From: SSF53 sp036170535
GTDB lineage: Bacteria; Spirochaetota; Leptospiria; Leptospirales; Leptonemataceae
NCBI GenBank assembly: GCA_036170535.1
Contig: JAVHPJ010000183.1
Location: 1-64,000, forward strand
Length of the DNA stretch: 64,000 bases
Direction of reading: 5' to 3'
Part shown: one piece after another, positions 16,703 to 25,966 of the stretch
How the letters are laid out: every line of letters starts with the position of its first letter
Position numbering within the stretch: position 1 is the first letter of the stretch
Program-made: the position numbers and the translations under genes
Notes under the pieces: generated by a model
What the model saw: the letters and a program-made list of their open reading frames with translations, nothing else
What the model was told of the DNA's origin: nothing
Database searches by the model: none

Positions 16703-18850
16703 TCACTCGACGGTAAATCTTCCGCCGCCCGTGTAAAAGTTGCCGCCCCCGATCGCCGGCGAAGCCTCCTCGCTTGAGGTCGCGCCGCCGCGCCGGCCGG
16801 CGACTCCCGCGGAACTGCCGGTCGCCTTGCCGTAGTCCAGATCCCGCATCGCGTTAACAAAGCGCCGCGCCGGTTCGTCCATTTCCCAGACTCGGTCCGG
16901 CTGATCGTCCAGATCCAGCGACTCCAGACGATCCTCGACGGAATTGTAGATCCATTTTTTGTCTTCGAAAATCAGTCCGCGATAATCGTCCAGGCGCCAG
17001 ACCCACAGCGGCAGAAAGAACTTGTATTCCGGATTAAACATCGACTGGCCGTGCAGCGGCTCCGGCCAGGTCAGACCGAGCATGTCGAATATGGTGGGGT
17101 ACACGTCCAGCATGGTCCCCGACGGCAGGGTCCGTTCCGAAAACCGCGCCAGCTCCGGATGGCGAAATACTACAGGCACGCGCACTTCTTCATTGTAGAT
17201 GCTGAAGCTGTGCCGAAAGAAGCCGCGTTCGCCAAAGGATTCGCCATGGTCGCTGAGCAGCACAAACAGCGTCTTTTTGTCCAGGCCGCGTTTCTGAAAT
17301 TCCTCAAAGATACGATCGCTGATGTACATCGCGTAGTCCACGGCGTTGCGATGTTTGCCGACCATGCGCGCATTGTCGAAGCGATTAAAGCGATCCGGCG
17401 CCGGATTAAAGTACGGATAGTGGCTGTTTGTAAAAACGACCGACATGGTGAAAGGCCCCTGGTCGGCGTCGATGACGCGCTGGGCCGCGTGCAACAGCGA
17501 GATATCGTCCATGCCAAAGTGAAAGCTCTTATAGTTCTGTCCGGTTTCCGGATTGGTATTGTGCATGAGATCTTTTTTTTCGGTGATCTGCATGCCGAGC
17601 TTCGTCAACATTGCGATTTCATTTTCGAACCCGGTGTTATCCGCGTAGAGATAATAATTGCGATACCCGCGCGCCGCCAGGACTCCGGGCAGAGAAACCT
17701 CCGGGCGCATGGTCTTATATTTTTGCTGGAAGTCCCGCCCGCTGTGCATGCCGGTAAACATCGAATAATGCGAATTGGAACTGTGCGGCACCGGCACAAA
17801 GAAGCGCTCCACGGACAGCGTCTCCGGATGCCGGCCAAAAAAGCGCGTGCGCTCCAACTCGACGAATTCCGCGCGCGCGCTTTCGAGCACCAGGAAGACG
17901 ACATTCGTGTCCGGCGGCAACGTGAAGCCGGCGCGGTTGGCGAAGTGCAATCGCGGCGGATGCATCGGCGGTCGCAGCTCAAAACCCGGAAAGTCCTCAG
18001 GGTTGTTCACTGAAATCATCTGGATGCGCGCTGCGCCGCCGAGTATCGAATTGTTCGCCGCCGCGCTGGAGAGGCCGGCGAAGAGCCGACTCGCGAGCGG
18101 CCCCAGCGCAACCAAAACGATCAGCGGCAGCGCCAGTAAAAGTTCGCGCGCCGGAAAGCTGTGCGGATGTTGCGCGTGCGGCGCACTCGTCTCCCCGCCG
18201 GAAGCGCCGTACGCCGGCTCCGCGCCGGCGCCCGCGGCCCGGGCGGAGCGCCGCGAAAAAAAGACGCCCGCCGCAATCGACAGACCGAGCAGCGTCGCAA
18301 AGGCCAGCGGAATGTAGATTGGGATTTCGCGAATCGTGATCAGCGTTTCACTCAGAATCAGATGACGCAATTCGAGAAACGTGTACAAAGCCAGCGCCGG
18401 ATCAATGTCCAGACGCATATAATAATAAACGGCCACGCGAATAAAGAACCAGAACACAAAAAGCCCGGACGCAAGCGCCGCCGCAACGGCGAGGAAGCGC
18501 AGGGCGGGGACGGCCCGGCGTAAGAGCAGCGCAAAGCTGAGAGCCGACCAGAAGGATATCAACCAGACGAGCGGCGTGAGAAAATAGGCGGTTTCCCTGG
18601 CCCGCCGGCCGACATGCGCCAGAAAGCCGGCCAGGTTCGTCTCGCCCTGCAGTGCGAAGGCGACCACATCGCAAATGTATGCGAGGAGCACCGGCAGTGT
18701 GAGCGCAAGCGCGTGCAGCGCGGCCTCGCGGGAAGCGGGTCGGCGAAAGAAGACGATACTGCGGCTGATCATGGCGTGTTTGAGGCGGGTCCGAGCCGAT
18801 GGCCGGCCGCGCAATGGCGCAGAGTCTTTTCGGGCGGCCGTGGCCGTCAT
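16703..18850 (-). CDS. LTA-synthase-like sulfatase/phosphotransferase, membrane-bound
   Basis: This protein has up to 715 residues; a start at 18772 (MISRSIVFF) is also plausible and would remove a basic leader. About five N-terminal membrane helices are followed by a large alkaline-phosphatase-superfamily domain. Metal-binding motifs are NVVFLVLESAR (Glu), FTNSHYPYFN and LLSDHGESFGERGF. The nucleophile is probably a Ser or Thr in VPHSSNSHYSMFTG. Relatives transfer phosphoglycerol or phosphoethanolamine to lipids or glycans in the periplasm. In a Gram-negative cell, modification of lipopolysaccharide or a periplasmic glucan is more likely than lipoteichoic acid synthesis. It is divergent from the MlaC gene. 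Confidence 0.88.
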   Translation of the reverse strand: MTATAARKDSAPLRGRPSARTRLKHAMISRSIVFFRRPASREAALHALALTLPVLLAYICDVVAFALQGETNLAGFLAHVGRRARETAYFLTPLVWLISFWSALSFALLLRRAVPALRFLAVAAALASGLFVFWFFIRVAVYYYMRLDIDPALALYTFLELRHLILSETLITIREIPIYIPLAFATLLGLSIAAGVFFSRRSARAAGAGAEPAYGASGGETSAPHAQHPHSFPARELLLALPLIVLVALGPLASRLFAGLSSAAANNSILGGAARIQMISVNNPEDFPGFELRPPMHPPRLHFANRAGFTLPPDTNVVFLVLESARAEFVELERTRFFGRHPETLSVERFFVPVPHSSNSHYSMFTGMHSGRDFQQKYKTMRPEVSLPGVLAARGYRNYYLYADNTGFENEIAMLTKLGMQITEKKDLMHNTNPETGQNYKSFHFGMDDISLLHAAQRVIDADQGPFTMSVVFTNSHYPYFNPAPDRFNRFDNARMVGKHRNAVDYAMYISDRIFEEFQKRGLDKKTLFVLLSDHGESFGERGFFRHSFSIYNEEVRVPVVFRHPELARFSERTLPSGTMLDVYPTIFDMLGLTWPEPLHGQSMFNPEYKFFLPLWVWRLDDYRGLIFEDKKWIYNSVEDRLESLDLDDQPDRVWEMDEPARRFVNAMRDLDYGKATGSSAGVAGRRGGATSSEEASPAIGGGNFYTGGGRFTVE

Positions 18851-18907
18851 CTGCTTTACCGCTCAGGAAAACCTTGAAGCCGCAGCAGCGTCCGGCAGCC
18901 TGGCCCC

Positions 18908-19516
18908 ATGCTCCGCCGTTGCGCCGCCTTTATTTGCGTCCTTGCGCTGGCGCCGGCCGGCGCGGCGGCCGATAGCGAAACGCCCCGGCAAATGATCGAT
19001 CGCCTGGGAAGCGAGGCCGCACAGAGCCTGGGCGCTCTGCGCAACGATCGTGCGGCCGCCGAAACCCGTATTCGCGATTTGCTTGCGGCGGCCTTCGACG
19101 CGGATACAATTGCGCGCCGCTGCCTGGAGCCGGCGGTCTACAATGGCCTGGACGCTTCGGATCGCGCCGAATATCACGCCCTGTTTCAAAAATGGCTGAT
19201 TGAAACGGCGCTGGGTTTGCTGGCGGCAAGCGGGCGGGAAACCTTTCGCACCCTGGCCGTACGCGGCGCGGGCGACAGCGTCGCCGTCGACAGCGAGATT
19301 CGGTCAGCCGGCGGCGGACGCACCGTCCGGGTGACCTGGTTTATGGAGCGCCGCGCCGGCGGCGGCTTTCGAATTGTGAATCTGGCCGCGGATGGCGCCA
19401 GCCTGACTGCCAGTCGTCGCGCGGAGTTTCGCGAATGGCTCGAACTCGGCAACGGCGACTTTGATTACTTGCTCGAAGAGCTGCGTATTCGTACATCGCC
19501 GCCTCCCCTGCTGTAA
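18908..19516 (+). CDS. mlaC: MlaC/Ttg2D-family phospholipid-binding periplasmic protein
   Basis: This 202-residue protein has a signal peptide (AAFICVLALAPAGAAA). The rest matches the MlaC fold pattern: repeated helices, FDADTIARRCLEP, YHALFQKWLIETA and a beta part ending in VTWFMERRAGGGFRIVNL. MlaC shuttles phospholipids between the outer and inner membrane with the MlaFEDB transporter. None of mlaA, B, D, E or F is in this window, so it is an orphan copy. The family assignment is fairly secure; the partner is unknown. Confidence 0.8.
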   Translation: MLRRCAAFICVLALAPAGAAADSETPRQMIDRLGSEAAQSLGALRNDRAAAETRIRDLLAAAFDADTIARRCLEPAVYNGLDASDRAEYHALFQKWLIETALGLLAASGRETFRTLAVRGAGDSVAVDSEIRSAGGGRTVRVTWFMERRAGGGFRIVNLAADGASLTASRRAEFREWLELGNGDFDYLLEELRIRTSPPPLL

Positions 19517-19618
19517 TGCGCAGCCCGCAAGGCGCAGCGCCGGTCGCGCCGCGGAAATACGCGTTCACCCGGAAAATAACTTGCCGCGCGCTTGCAAAGC
19601 TTCACTCTGCGGACCCAT

Positions 19619-20335
19619 ATGTCCACTGCCGAAGTCGTCGCCGAAGCTCGCCGATTCATCAAGCGCCGCCGCCTTTCGCGTCCCTGGTCGCTCATCGCGG
19701 TCGGAACTGCGTTTATTTGTCTGCCCTTCATTAACTACTTTGGCATAGCCGCGCAGTACCAAATTCCCTATGAACTCCCGGCGCTCGTATTTCGCGCCAT
19801 GCCGCCGATACTGATCGCGCTGTTGCTTGCGCCCCTGCCCGTCGGCGCCGGGCTCTTGCTGGTCAAACGCTGGGGCTGGCAGTCCTTCCTGGTCTACTCC
19901 TTGATCCTGATCGTTTACAACCTGTACGTCTTTGTGGCCGATTCCGATCGCTACAACATGGCCGCGTTGATTACAACCGTACTCGGCGTCGCCATGGTCA
20001 TATTCTTTGTGCGCAAGGACATGAGCGCGCCGTACATTAAAAGCTACCCGCGCGGCTGGCGCTACCAGCGCCGGCGACCGGTCGTCACGCCGGTGCGGGT
20101 CGACGGCCGCGATCTGGCGACGCGCGACCTTTCCGAAGCCGGCTTTTATGTGGACTGGGCGGGCTGCGCGCTCGCCCCCAACTCCGCCGTGGAAATTGAA
20201 CTCAAACTGGACTCCGAAACGCTGAAAGTCCAGGGCGGGCTCGTCCGAATTGATGATCACGGCGCCGGCGTAGCCTTCCGCGGCTTGACCCGGGCCCACC
20301 GGCGCGCTTTGAAGAATTTTCTGCGCGGGCGCTAA
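19619..20335 (+). CDS. membrane protein with C-terminal PilZ domain
   Basis: I take ATG 19619 as the start; TTG 19592 would add nine residues. The 238-residue product has about four membrane helices in its first 130 residues and a C-terminal PilZ domain at about 145-235. The PilZ signature is present: basic motif RYQRRRPVVTPVR followed by ATRDLSEAGFYV (D/N-x-S-x-x-G). PilZ domains bind cyclic di-GMP, so this may be a membrane effector of that messenger. No diguanylate cyclase (GGDEF) gene is present in the window. Confidence 0.85.
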   Translation: MSTAEVVAEARRFIKRRRLSRPWSLIAVGTAFICLPFINYFGIAAQYQIPYELPALVFRAMPPILIALLLAPLPVGAGLLLVKRWGWQSFLVYSLILIVYNLYVFVADSDRYNMAALITTVLGVAMVIFFVRKDMSAPYIKSYPRGWRYQRRRPVVTPVRVDGRDLATRDLSEAGFYVDWAGCALAPNSAVEIELKLDSETLKVQGGLVRIDDHGAGVAFRGLTRAHRRALKNFLRGR

Positions 20336-20448
20336 CCCGGACTACTCATAAAATCAAAGCGCGTTCGGCTTTGTTCAAGAAGCACTGCGCGCTGCTGCGG
20401 CGCGCAGCCCCGCGGGCCACCGCGGGCGCTTCGTGAATCATACGGGCC
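20336..20448. repeat. degenerate inverted pair of the TTCATGAA-type element
   Basis: Just after the PilZ stop, CCCGGACTACTCATAAAA (20336-20353) resembles the left half of the 14337 element. The reverse complement of 20430-20448 reads CCCGTATGATTCACGAAG, a second diverged copy facing it. A third possible half lies on the minus strand near 20508-20520 (CGGAATTCCATGAA). This is probably a decayed pair of REP-like units. Confidence 0.45.
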
Positions 20449-20457
20449 GGAAAAAAT

Positions 20458-20497
20458 CGTCGGCGTCGGAAAAAAATTGGGGCCGGCGACGCCGGCG
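20458..20497. promoter_or_regulatory. GC-rich hairpin upstream of sbtA
   Basis: CGTCGGCGTCGG (20458-20469) can pair with CCGGCGACGCCGGCG (20483-20497) across an A-rich loop. It could end transcription from the PilZ gene or structure the sbtA leader. There is no T-run after it on the plus strand, so a simple intrinsic terminator is not certain. The rest of the 305-nt gap holds the AT-rich box described separately. Confidence 0.4.
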
Positions 20498-20540
20498 CTG
20501 AGCATTCTTCATGGAATTCCGTTAGATTGCGCAGGAGGTT

Positions 20541-20588
20541 TTTTGCAAATATCAAATATTTTTTGAATTCTTATATTTTTTTGTGACA
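20541..20588 (+). promoter_or_regulatory. AT-rich putative sbtA promoter/operator with inverted repeat
   Basis: This very AT-rich tract differs sharply from its surroundings. It holds the inverted repeat AAATAT-CAA-ATATTT (20547-20561), followed by TTGAATTC and TTATATTTTTTTG. It lies 50-100 nt upstream of sbtA and is the best candidate for that operon's promoter and operator. The exact -35 and -10 boxes cannot be fixed by eye. Confidence 0.4.
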
Positions 20589-20640
20589 GGGCCAGGTTCC
20601 GCCGTCGCCGTCGGCCGCCCGCCTCGTTTACTTGCGCGCC

Positions 20641-21621
20641 ATGGACATACTCGGCGCATTGGCCGCAAGTCTTCTTTCGCCTATGGCCCTGGCCTTCGCT
20701 CTCGGCGTGATTGCCACGCTGTTGAAGAGCGATCTCAAATTTCCCGAGGCGCTCTACCAGAGTCTTACGATTTATTTGCTGTTTGCCATCGGCCTCAAGG
20801 GCGGCGTAAAACTCGCGGAGACCCCTTTCCAGGAATTTGTCTGGCCGGCGCTTGCCGCAATCCTGCTCTGCTGTGCAATTCCGGTGTGGAGCTTTTACAT
20901 ACTGCGTCTGAAATTCCAGACTTCCGACGCCGCGGCCATCGCCGCCCATTACGGATCGGTTTCAGCCGTAACTTTCAGCGAAGGCCTCGCGTTTTTGGGC
21001 ATGCTCAAGGTCAGCTACGAAGGCTTTATGCCGGCGCTGCTGGCCATTATGGAAATTCCGGCGATACTGATCGCAATCCTCTTTGCGCGGTCGAGAATGG
21101 CCCCCGACGACGGCGGCGGACGGCCCGGCTGGGGAAAACTGCTGCACGAGCTCTTCGCCGGTAAGAGCGCGATCCTGTTAATCGGCGGCCTGATCATTGG
21201 CGCTGTCTCCGGCCAAAAAGGCTACGAGGGCATCGCCCCGTTTTACGGAGACATCTTCCGCGGAGCCCTGGTCCTCTTTCTGATCGAAGCCGGACTCGTC
21301 ACGGGGAGGCGGCTTAAAGACATTCGCGCAGCGGGTCCCTTTCTAATTTCTTTTGCGCTGATTGCTCCCTTGTTGCACGGTCTCCTGGGAACTTACATCG
21401 GATATCTGGTCGGCCTCTCGCCGGGCGGAGCGACGATATTCGGGACGCTGACGGCCAGCGCCTCCTATATTGCAGCGCCGGCCGCCGTGCGCATCGCCAT
21501 CCCGCAGGCCAGTCCGTCCTACTATCTGACGGCCTCGCTTGCGATCACATTCCCATTTAATGTTGCCATAGGAATACCGATCTACTATTCTTTCGCAAAA
21601 CTCCTCTATCCGGAGAGCTGA
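20641..21621 (+). CDS. sbtA: SbtA-type sodium-dependent bicarbonate transporter
   Basis: I use ATG 20641 (TTG 20632 is three codons upstream). The 326-residue protein has about ten membrane helices in two inverted halves, with SbtA-like motifs such as LFAIGLKGGVKLAE, HYGSVSAVTFSEGLAFL and LTASASYIAAPAAVR. SbtA imports HCO3- with Na+ and is best known from cyanobacterial carbon-concentrating mechanisms; many heterotrophs also have it. The next gene, five nt after the stop, is an SbtB-like regulator, which confirms the assignment. Here it more likely feeds carboxylases or pH balance, since no photosynthesis or RuBisCO gene is visible. Confidence 0.9.
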   Translation: MDILGALAASLLSPMALAFALGVIATLLKSDLKFPEALYQSLTIYLLFAIGLKGGVKLAETPFQEFVWPALAAILLCCAIPVWSFYILRLKFQTSDAAAIAAHYGSVSAVTFSEGLAFLGMLKVSYEGFMPALLAIMEIPAILIAILFARSRMAPDDGGGRPGWGKLLHELFAGKSAILLIGGLIIGAVSGQKGYEGIAPFYGDIFRGALVLFLIEAGLVTGRRLKDIRAAGPFLISFALIAPLLHGLLGTYIGYLVGLSPGGATIFGTLTASASYIAAPAAVRIAIPQASPSYYLTASLAITFPFNVAIGIPIYYSFAKLLYPES

Positions 21622-21625
21622 GCGC

Positions 21626-21955
21626 ATGCCTGATTCAAAAAAAGACGCCCGGACCCTGTCGCCCTTGAAGCTCGTCACAATCATCGCTGACGACATTCTT
21701 CAAGAAAAGATAATCGAAGATCTGAAATCGCTCGGGGTGCGCGGCTACACGCTGAGCGAGGCCTCCGGCGAAGGCCTGGGAGGACGGCGCGATAACGACT
21801 GGGAAGGTCGCAATGTGGAATTCAAAACCGTGGTCGCCGCCGAGGTTGCGCAGCAACTCATGGAGCTTCTGGCGCAAAAGTACTTCGATCGCTACGGCGT
21901 GATCGCTTATGTAACGGCTGTGGAGGTATTTCGTCGCTCCCGGTTCGTCACCTGA
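21626..21955 (+). CDS. sbtB: SbtB-like PII-family regulator of SbtA
   Basis: This 109-residue protein has the PII ferredoxin-like fold pattern, with KLVTIIADDILQEKIIEDLK, a T-loop stretch ending in RRDNDWEGRNVEFKT and a C-terminal VIAYVTAVEVFRRSRF. The WEG-x-N segment is typical of SbtB. Cyanobacterial SbtB binds adenine nucleotides including cAMP and controls SbtA. The Cys-containing C-terminal redox loop of some cyanobacterial SbtB proteins is absent here. GGAG precedes the ATG by about ten nt. Its 3' end overlaps the convergent SpoIIE gene by 8 nt. Confidence 0.88.
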   Translation: MPDSKKDARTLSPLKLVTIIADDILQEKIIEDLKSLGVRGYTLSEASGEGLGGRRDNDWEGRNVEFKTVVAAEVAQQLMELLAQKYFDRYGVIAYVTAVEVFRRSRFVT

Positions 21956-24689
21956 GTCGTTCGACTTTTCTGCGCAGGGTCTCCGCTTCCTCGCGTTCCA
22001 CGTTCAAAGCGAGCAAGCGTTCCATAACCGCTTCCGCCTCCGCGAGATTACGCTCCGCCACCCGCAGTTCAAACAGGTCCTGCAGTGCGGCCGCCGATTC
22101 GCCCTCGCGCAGCAGATGCCGCGTGAGCAGACTCAGTGCGCTGGCCGGATCTCCGAGGCGCCTCGCGGCGCGCGCAGCCAGAAGCAAGCAATCGCTGGCG
22201 CCCGGATCCAGCCGCAAATACGCCAGCGCCCGATCATAAACCAGTCGGGTCGCGTCGGCTGCAAGCGCGGCCTTCAAATGGGCCGCCGCCAGACGCCGGT
22301 ACAGGTCGTCGAGCCCCGGATTCAGGGGCGCGCCGATTTCCAGGATGCGCGTGACCGCCGCCTCAAGTTGGGCTTCCAGCTCCGCCCCGGATCCGGCGTC
22401 GGATGCAAAAGCGTCAAGCAGCGCCTCTCCGTCCGAAGCCCGCACGGCGTCGCTGCCTGCACGCTCGCCGAGGCCGGCGTAGGTCAGAGTGAGCGCGGAA
22501 AAATCGTCCGTAACCTGACCGCGTTCGCGCAGCAGGAGATAACACTGTTCGGGATCGCCGCCAGCCCGTTCCACCGTGCGCACAAACAAATCCTCGTCCT
22601 GATTCATGTCCTGGCCGACCAGGATATCGTCGCGCCCGTCCGAAGCGAAGACCAGGCGATCGCCGGGCTCAAGCCGCAGGGAATCGACGAGCACGCGCCG
22701 ACGTCCCAGCAGGAAGCCGAGTTTATGCAAGTTTGAGCGCAGCGGCAGCAGGCGAGCCGCGCCGTTTCGATAAAACACCGGGAGCGGATGTTCGGCGCTC
22801 ACCCACCAGACATAGCCGCTGGCCTCGTGCGCCAGTCCCAGGGCGAAACTGATGTACATCGCGCCGTCGAAGTTCCTGAAGATATTGTCGAGTTCCGTGC
22901 AGGCCGCGGCCAGCCACTCCTCCGGACTCACGCCGTACAAATCCATGGAACGGTCGAGGATGGTGCGCAACACCGCCGCCAGCGTCAGCGCGCCGCCCGC
23001 GCCCTGAATTGATTTGCCCATGGCGTCGGCATTTACGAAGGCCGCGTAGCTTTCGCCGCCGAGGCGAATGTTGCGCGCCAGATTCAAATCGCCGCCGATC
23101 TCGCAAACCCAGCGTTTGTAAGGGAAACGTTTCTTCTGACGAACAAAGGAAGTCACCTGCAGTTCGCCGCCGCTCAGATGCACGCCCGCCAGCGGCTCAA
23201 TTAAATTCGCAGTGAGATAGTAGTCCAGATCCTGCTGGCTCTTGAGTTTTTGCACCTCTGCAAGCCGCTCTTCTGCGACCAGACGCGAAATGTCAGTTTC
23301 GGCATGCAGTCGCGAAGAATTCACCGCGCCGGCGATCTGATTGCAGAAGCGCTCAATGCTCGCAATATCCATGCGCTTGAGATTCAAGCGCTTTTCGAAG
23401 CGCGTAAAGGAGATCACTCCGATCGTACGCTCGCCCAGAACCAGCGGGCAGTAGAGAAAGGAACGAATCTTGAGTTCGCGCACGGTTTTGAGATCCGTCT
23501 CGGTCGTGTATCTCTCCGGAGCGGGTTTGGGCAGATAAACCGGGCGCTGTCGTTCGTAGACGCGCGCGGCGATGCCGCCGTCCGGTCCCAGGGGCACGCG
23601 CAGCTCGCGGATATAGCGCAGCTGTTCCTCGGTAATCTCCTGGGGCCGCGTGGAACGATACGTATAAAGCTCATTGGCGCCCTCGTCCAGAAATTGCAGC
23701 CAGATGCCGCTGATGCCGTACGCGCCAAAAAAATACCCGAATACCTCTTCGAGCAGTTCGTCGATGCTGGTGAGCGCGTTCGCCTTGCGCGAAAATTCAT
23801 TCAGCCGCTCCAGTTCGCGACGCTGACGCTCCACCTCGCGCCGCGCCGTTTCGGCCTTCCGCCGCGCCTCGTTCGATTCCGCGAGCAGGAGCGAACTTTT
23901 TACGGCGCCCGCAATTTGATCGCAGAAGGCCGAAACGCTCCGGATATTGTCGCGCGACAGTTTGAGCGGTCTTTGAAAATTCGTAAAATTGATCAGGCCA
24001 ATCACCTCGCCCGAAATAACCAGCGGAACCATGAGCAGGGACTTGAGGTTCAGCGTCTCCTGTCCGATGCGGTCAAAAAAACTGTCTGACTCGCGAAAAT
24101 GCGGGAAGTAGACCGGCCGCTTGCGCCGGCAAACGGCCCAATGCATGCCGCCTTCCGGACTTAACGGAATACGAAACTGACGCATCCGCTCAACCTGTTC
24201 GCGCGGCACAAAGTCCGGGTACCGCGAACGATAATGCTCAAGAAAACCGGTCTTAAAGTCGGCGAGATACAGCACGCTCGCTTCGAGGCCAAAGTTCGCC
24301 TCAACGTAGTCGAAAATCTCATCGATCAGTTCAAAAACGTGCGCAGTCGAATGCAACTTGCGGGCGAACTGCTGATACTGCTCGGTTTCAAAACGAGCGC
24401 GTTCCGAGACGAGCAGATCCAGTTCGAGTTTGTCGCGGGCGCTGCGCGTGCGTGCATGCGTACGCCGTTCTTCGTGCAGGGATTGAGCGAAGAACCAGGC
24501 CGCCACGAGAGCGGCGACGCCCGCCAGCGCAGCCAGGCCGGCGAGCGCAACGGCCGCCCGGTCAAAGCCGGCGTACGCGGCAAGCGCAAGCCCGCCGATC
24601 GTCGCAAGGGTCGCCGCGAGCGCCGAAAGCAAGAGGGCGATTCTGGCGTATTTCCGGGGGTCGGAAGACATGCGAGCGAACTGCCGCAT
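21948..24689 (-). CDS. GAF-GAF-SpoIIE (PP2C) phosphatase with TPR-like C-terminus
   Basis: This 913-residue protein has two N-terminal membrane helices (about 19-65), a short coiled coil, two GAF domains (about 110-260 and 300-460) and a SpoIIE/RsbU-type PP2C domain at about 520-710. Phosphatase motifs include VNADAMGKSIQGAGGA and LVFASDGRDDILVG. The last 170 residues are Ala/Leu-rich helical repeats of TPR type. Such enzymes remove phosphate from anti-anti-sigma proteins in partner-switching circuits. No STAS or anti-sigma gene is adjacent, so targets lie elsewhere. The two GAF domains suggest sensing of a small ligand, possibly a cyclic nucleotide. Confidence 0.9.
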   Translation of the reverse strand: MRQFARMSSDPRKYARIALLLSALAATLATIGGLALAAYAGFDRAAVALAGLAALAGVAALVAAWFFAQSLHEERRTHARTRSARDKLELDLLVSERARFETEQYQQFARKLHSTAHVFELIDEIFDYVEANFGLEASVLYLADFKTGFLEHYRSRYPDFVPREQVERMRQFRIPLSPEGGMHWAVCRRKRPVYFPHFRESDSFFDRIGQETLNLKSLLMVPLVISGEVIGLINFTNFQRPLKLSRDNIRSVSAFCDQIAGAVKSSLLLAESNEARRKAETARREVERQRRELERLNEFSRKANALTSIDELLEEVFGYFFGAYGISGIWLQFLDEGANELYTYRSTRPQEITEEQLRYIRELRVPLGPDGGIAARVYERQRPVYLPKPAPERYTTETDLKTVRELKIRSFLYCPLVLGERTIGVISFTRFEKRLNLKRMDIASIERFCNQIAGAVNSSRLHAETDISRLVAEERLAEVQKLKSQQDLDYYLTANLIEPLAGVHLSGGELQVTSFVRQKKRFPYKRWVCEIGGDLNLARNIRLGGESYAAFVNADAMGKSIQGAGGALTLAAVLRTILDRSMDLYGVSPEEWLAAACTELDNIFRNFDGAMYISFALGLAHEASGYVWWVSAEHPLPVFYRNGAARLLPLRSNLHKLGFLLGRRRVLVDSLRLEPGDRLVFASDGRDDILVGQDMNQDEDLFVRTVERAGGDPEQCYLLLRERGQVTDDFSALTLTYAGLGERAGSDAVRASDGEALLDAFASDAGSGAELEAQLEAAVTRILEIGAPLNPGLDDLYRRLAAAHLKAALAADATRLVYDRALAYLRLDPGASDCLLLAARAARRLGDPASALSLLTRHLLREGESAAALQDLFELRVAERNLAEAEAVMERLLALNVEREEAETLRRKVERLR

Positions 24690-24849
24690 CGTGACTCGGG
24701 GCGCCCTGGAACAAAGCGTTTTTTCGGTCCGGATTTACGCGCTGGCGCCGCGCGTTGCCGGACCCTGAGCGCAGCGCCGCCGCGCAATTCACTTGAAACC
24801 CTCGCTGGCGGTCGGCTTTGTGTCAGGCGGCGCCCGGGAGGGCGCGCAT

Positions 24850-25950
24850 GTGCAACGCAGCCGCCTCGAACGCAACTGCCCCGTCAAGGAACGCGCGACG
24901 CGCCCCGTCGCATCGGTCGTCGCATTGCTGTACGCGAACTTCACCTCGCCGAATCTCGACGCTCGCCGCCAGTTTCTGCGCGACTTTGGTCTGCTGGAAG
25001 GGGCCAGCACGGACAAGGCCCTGCATTTTCGCGGCGGCGCTCCGGTGCATCAGCTCGTGCGAGTGGAGCAGGGCCCGGAGCCGCGCTTTACAGGTCTGGG
25101 TTTTCTGGCTCGCCGACCGGCCGAACTGGAGCGCCTGAGTCGCCTGCCCGAGGCGAGTGAAATCGAAACGTCGCCCGACGAAGGCGGCGGGCGGATTGTG
25201 CGCCTGCAGGATCCGGACGGCCGCAGTCTGATCGTGCACAGCGAGCCCGATCGCGTGGAACCGCTCGAACTCGCTCATCCTATTGCGCGTAATACGCCCC
25301 GCCGCAAGGAGCGCAAAAACGAGACCGTGCGCCTCAAGCCGGAACATGCGCGCGTGTTTCGCCTGCAAAGCGCCGCCCTGCCCGCGCGCGATATCGTCCA
25401 GAGCGCGACCTGGTATCAGGAGCGCTTTGGTTTTGCCGCGTCGGATTTTCTGTTTCTTGATGAAGACGAGACGCCTTTCGCCGTCTTCCTGCGGCCGGAC
25501 CGCGGGCGAAAACTCACCGATCATCACTGCATCGCATTGTATGCCACGCCCGCCGCCGGGCTCATTTCACTGAGTTTTGATGTGGAGCATATTGACGATC
25601 TGGCTCAGGGCGGACGGTATCTTGAGTCGCGCGGTTACCGCCGCGTGTGGGGCCTGGGACGCGCCACCCAGGGCAGCGCCATCTTCAGCTATTACGACGG
25701 CGGCGAGGGTCTGGTTTTTGGACATGTGTGCGACGGAGACGCCATTGATTCGCGACGGCGCCCCGGTTATGCGTTGTTAACCGCGGACGACGCTTTTGTG
25801 CAATGGGGCCCCTCGCCCGGTCTCGACTACTTCGGGTTTGACGAACGCTCCGGCGCGGCCAGCCTCTGGAAGCGCGCCTTCGAACACGAGTCCGATCTGG
25901 ATCGTCGTCGGCGGCAGTCGTTGCGCGATTTGCTGGCGCGCAAATCTTGA
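24850..25950 (+). CDS. two-domain VOC (glyoxalase/extradiol-dioxygenase-like) protein
   Basis: I propose GTG 24850, which has GGGAGG eight nt upstream; the frame is open to 24793, so a longer form is possible. The product of about 366 residues has two VOC-type halves. The first covers roughly residues 10-115 (ALLYANFTSPNLDARRQFLRD as typical opening). The second is about 165-320 (SAALPARDIVQSATWYQERFG). VOC enzymes bind a divalent metal and include glyoxalases, dioxygenases and antibiotic-binding proteins; the reaction here cannot be named. It lies 16 nt upstream of the HODM-like gene and is probably co-transcribed with it. Confidence 0.78.
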   Translation: MQRSRLERNCPVKERATRPVASVVALLYANFTSPNLDARRQFLRDFGLLEGASTDKALHFRGGAPVHQLVRVEQGPEPRFTGLGFLARRPAELERLSRLPEASEIETSPDEGGGRIVRLQDPDGRSLIVHSEPDRVEPLELAHPIARNTPRRKERKNETVRLKPEHARVFRLQSAALPARDIVQSATWYQERFGFAASDFLFLDEDETPFAVFLRPDRGRKLTDHHCIALYATPAAGLISLSFDVEHIDDLAQGGRYLESRGYRRVWGLGRATQGSAIFSYYDGGEGLVFGHVCDGDAIDSRRRPGYALLTADDAFVQWGPSPGLDYFGFDERSGAASLWKRAFEHESDLDRRRRQSLRDLLARKS

Positions 25951-25966
25951 ACCATCCGATTTTTTT

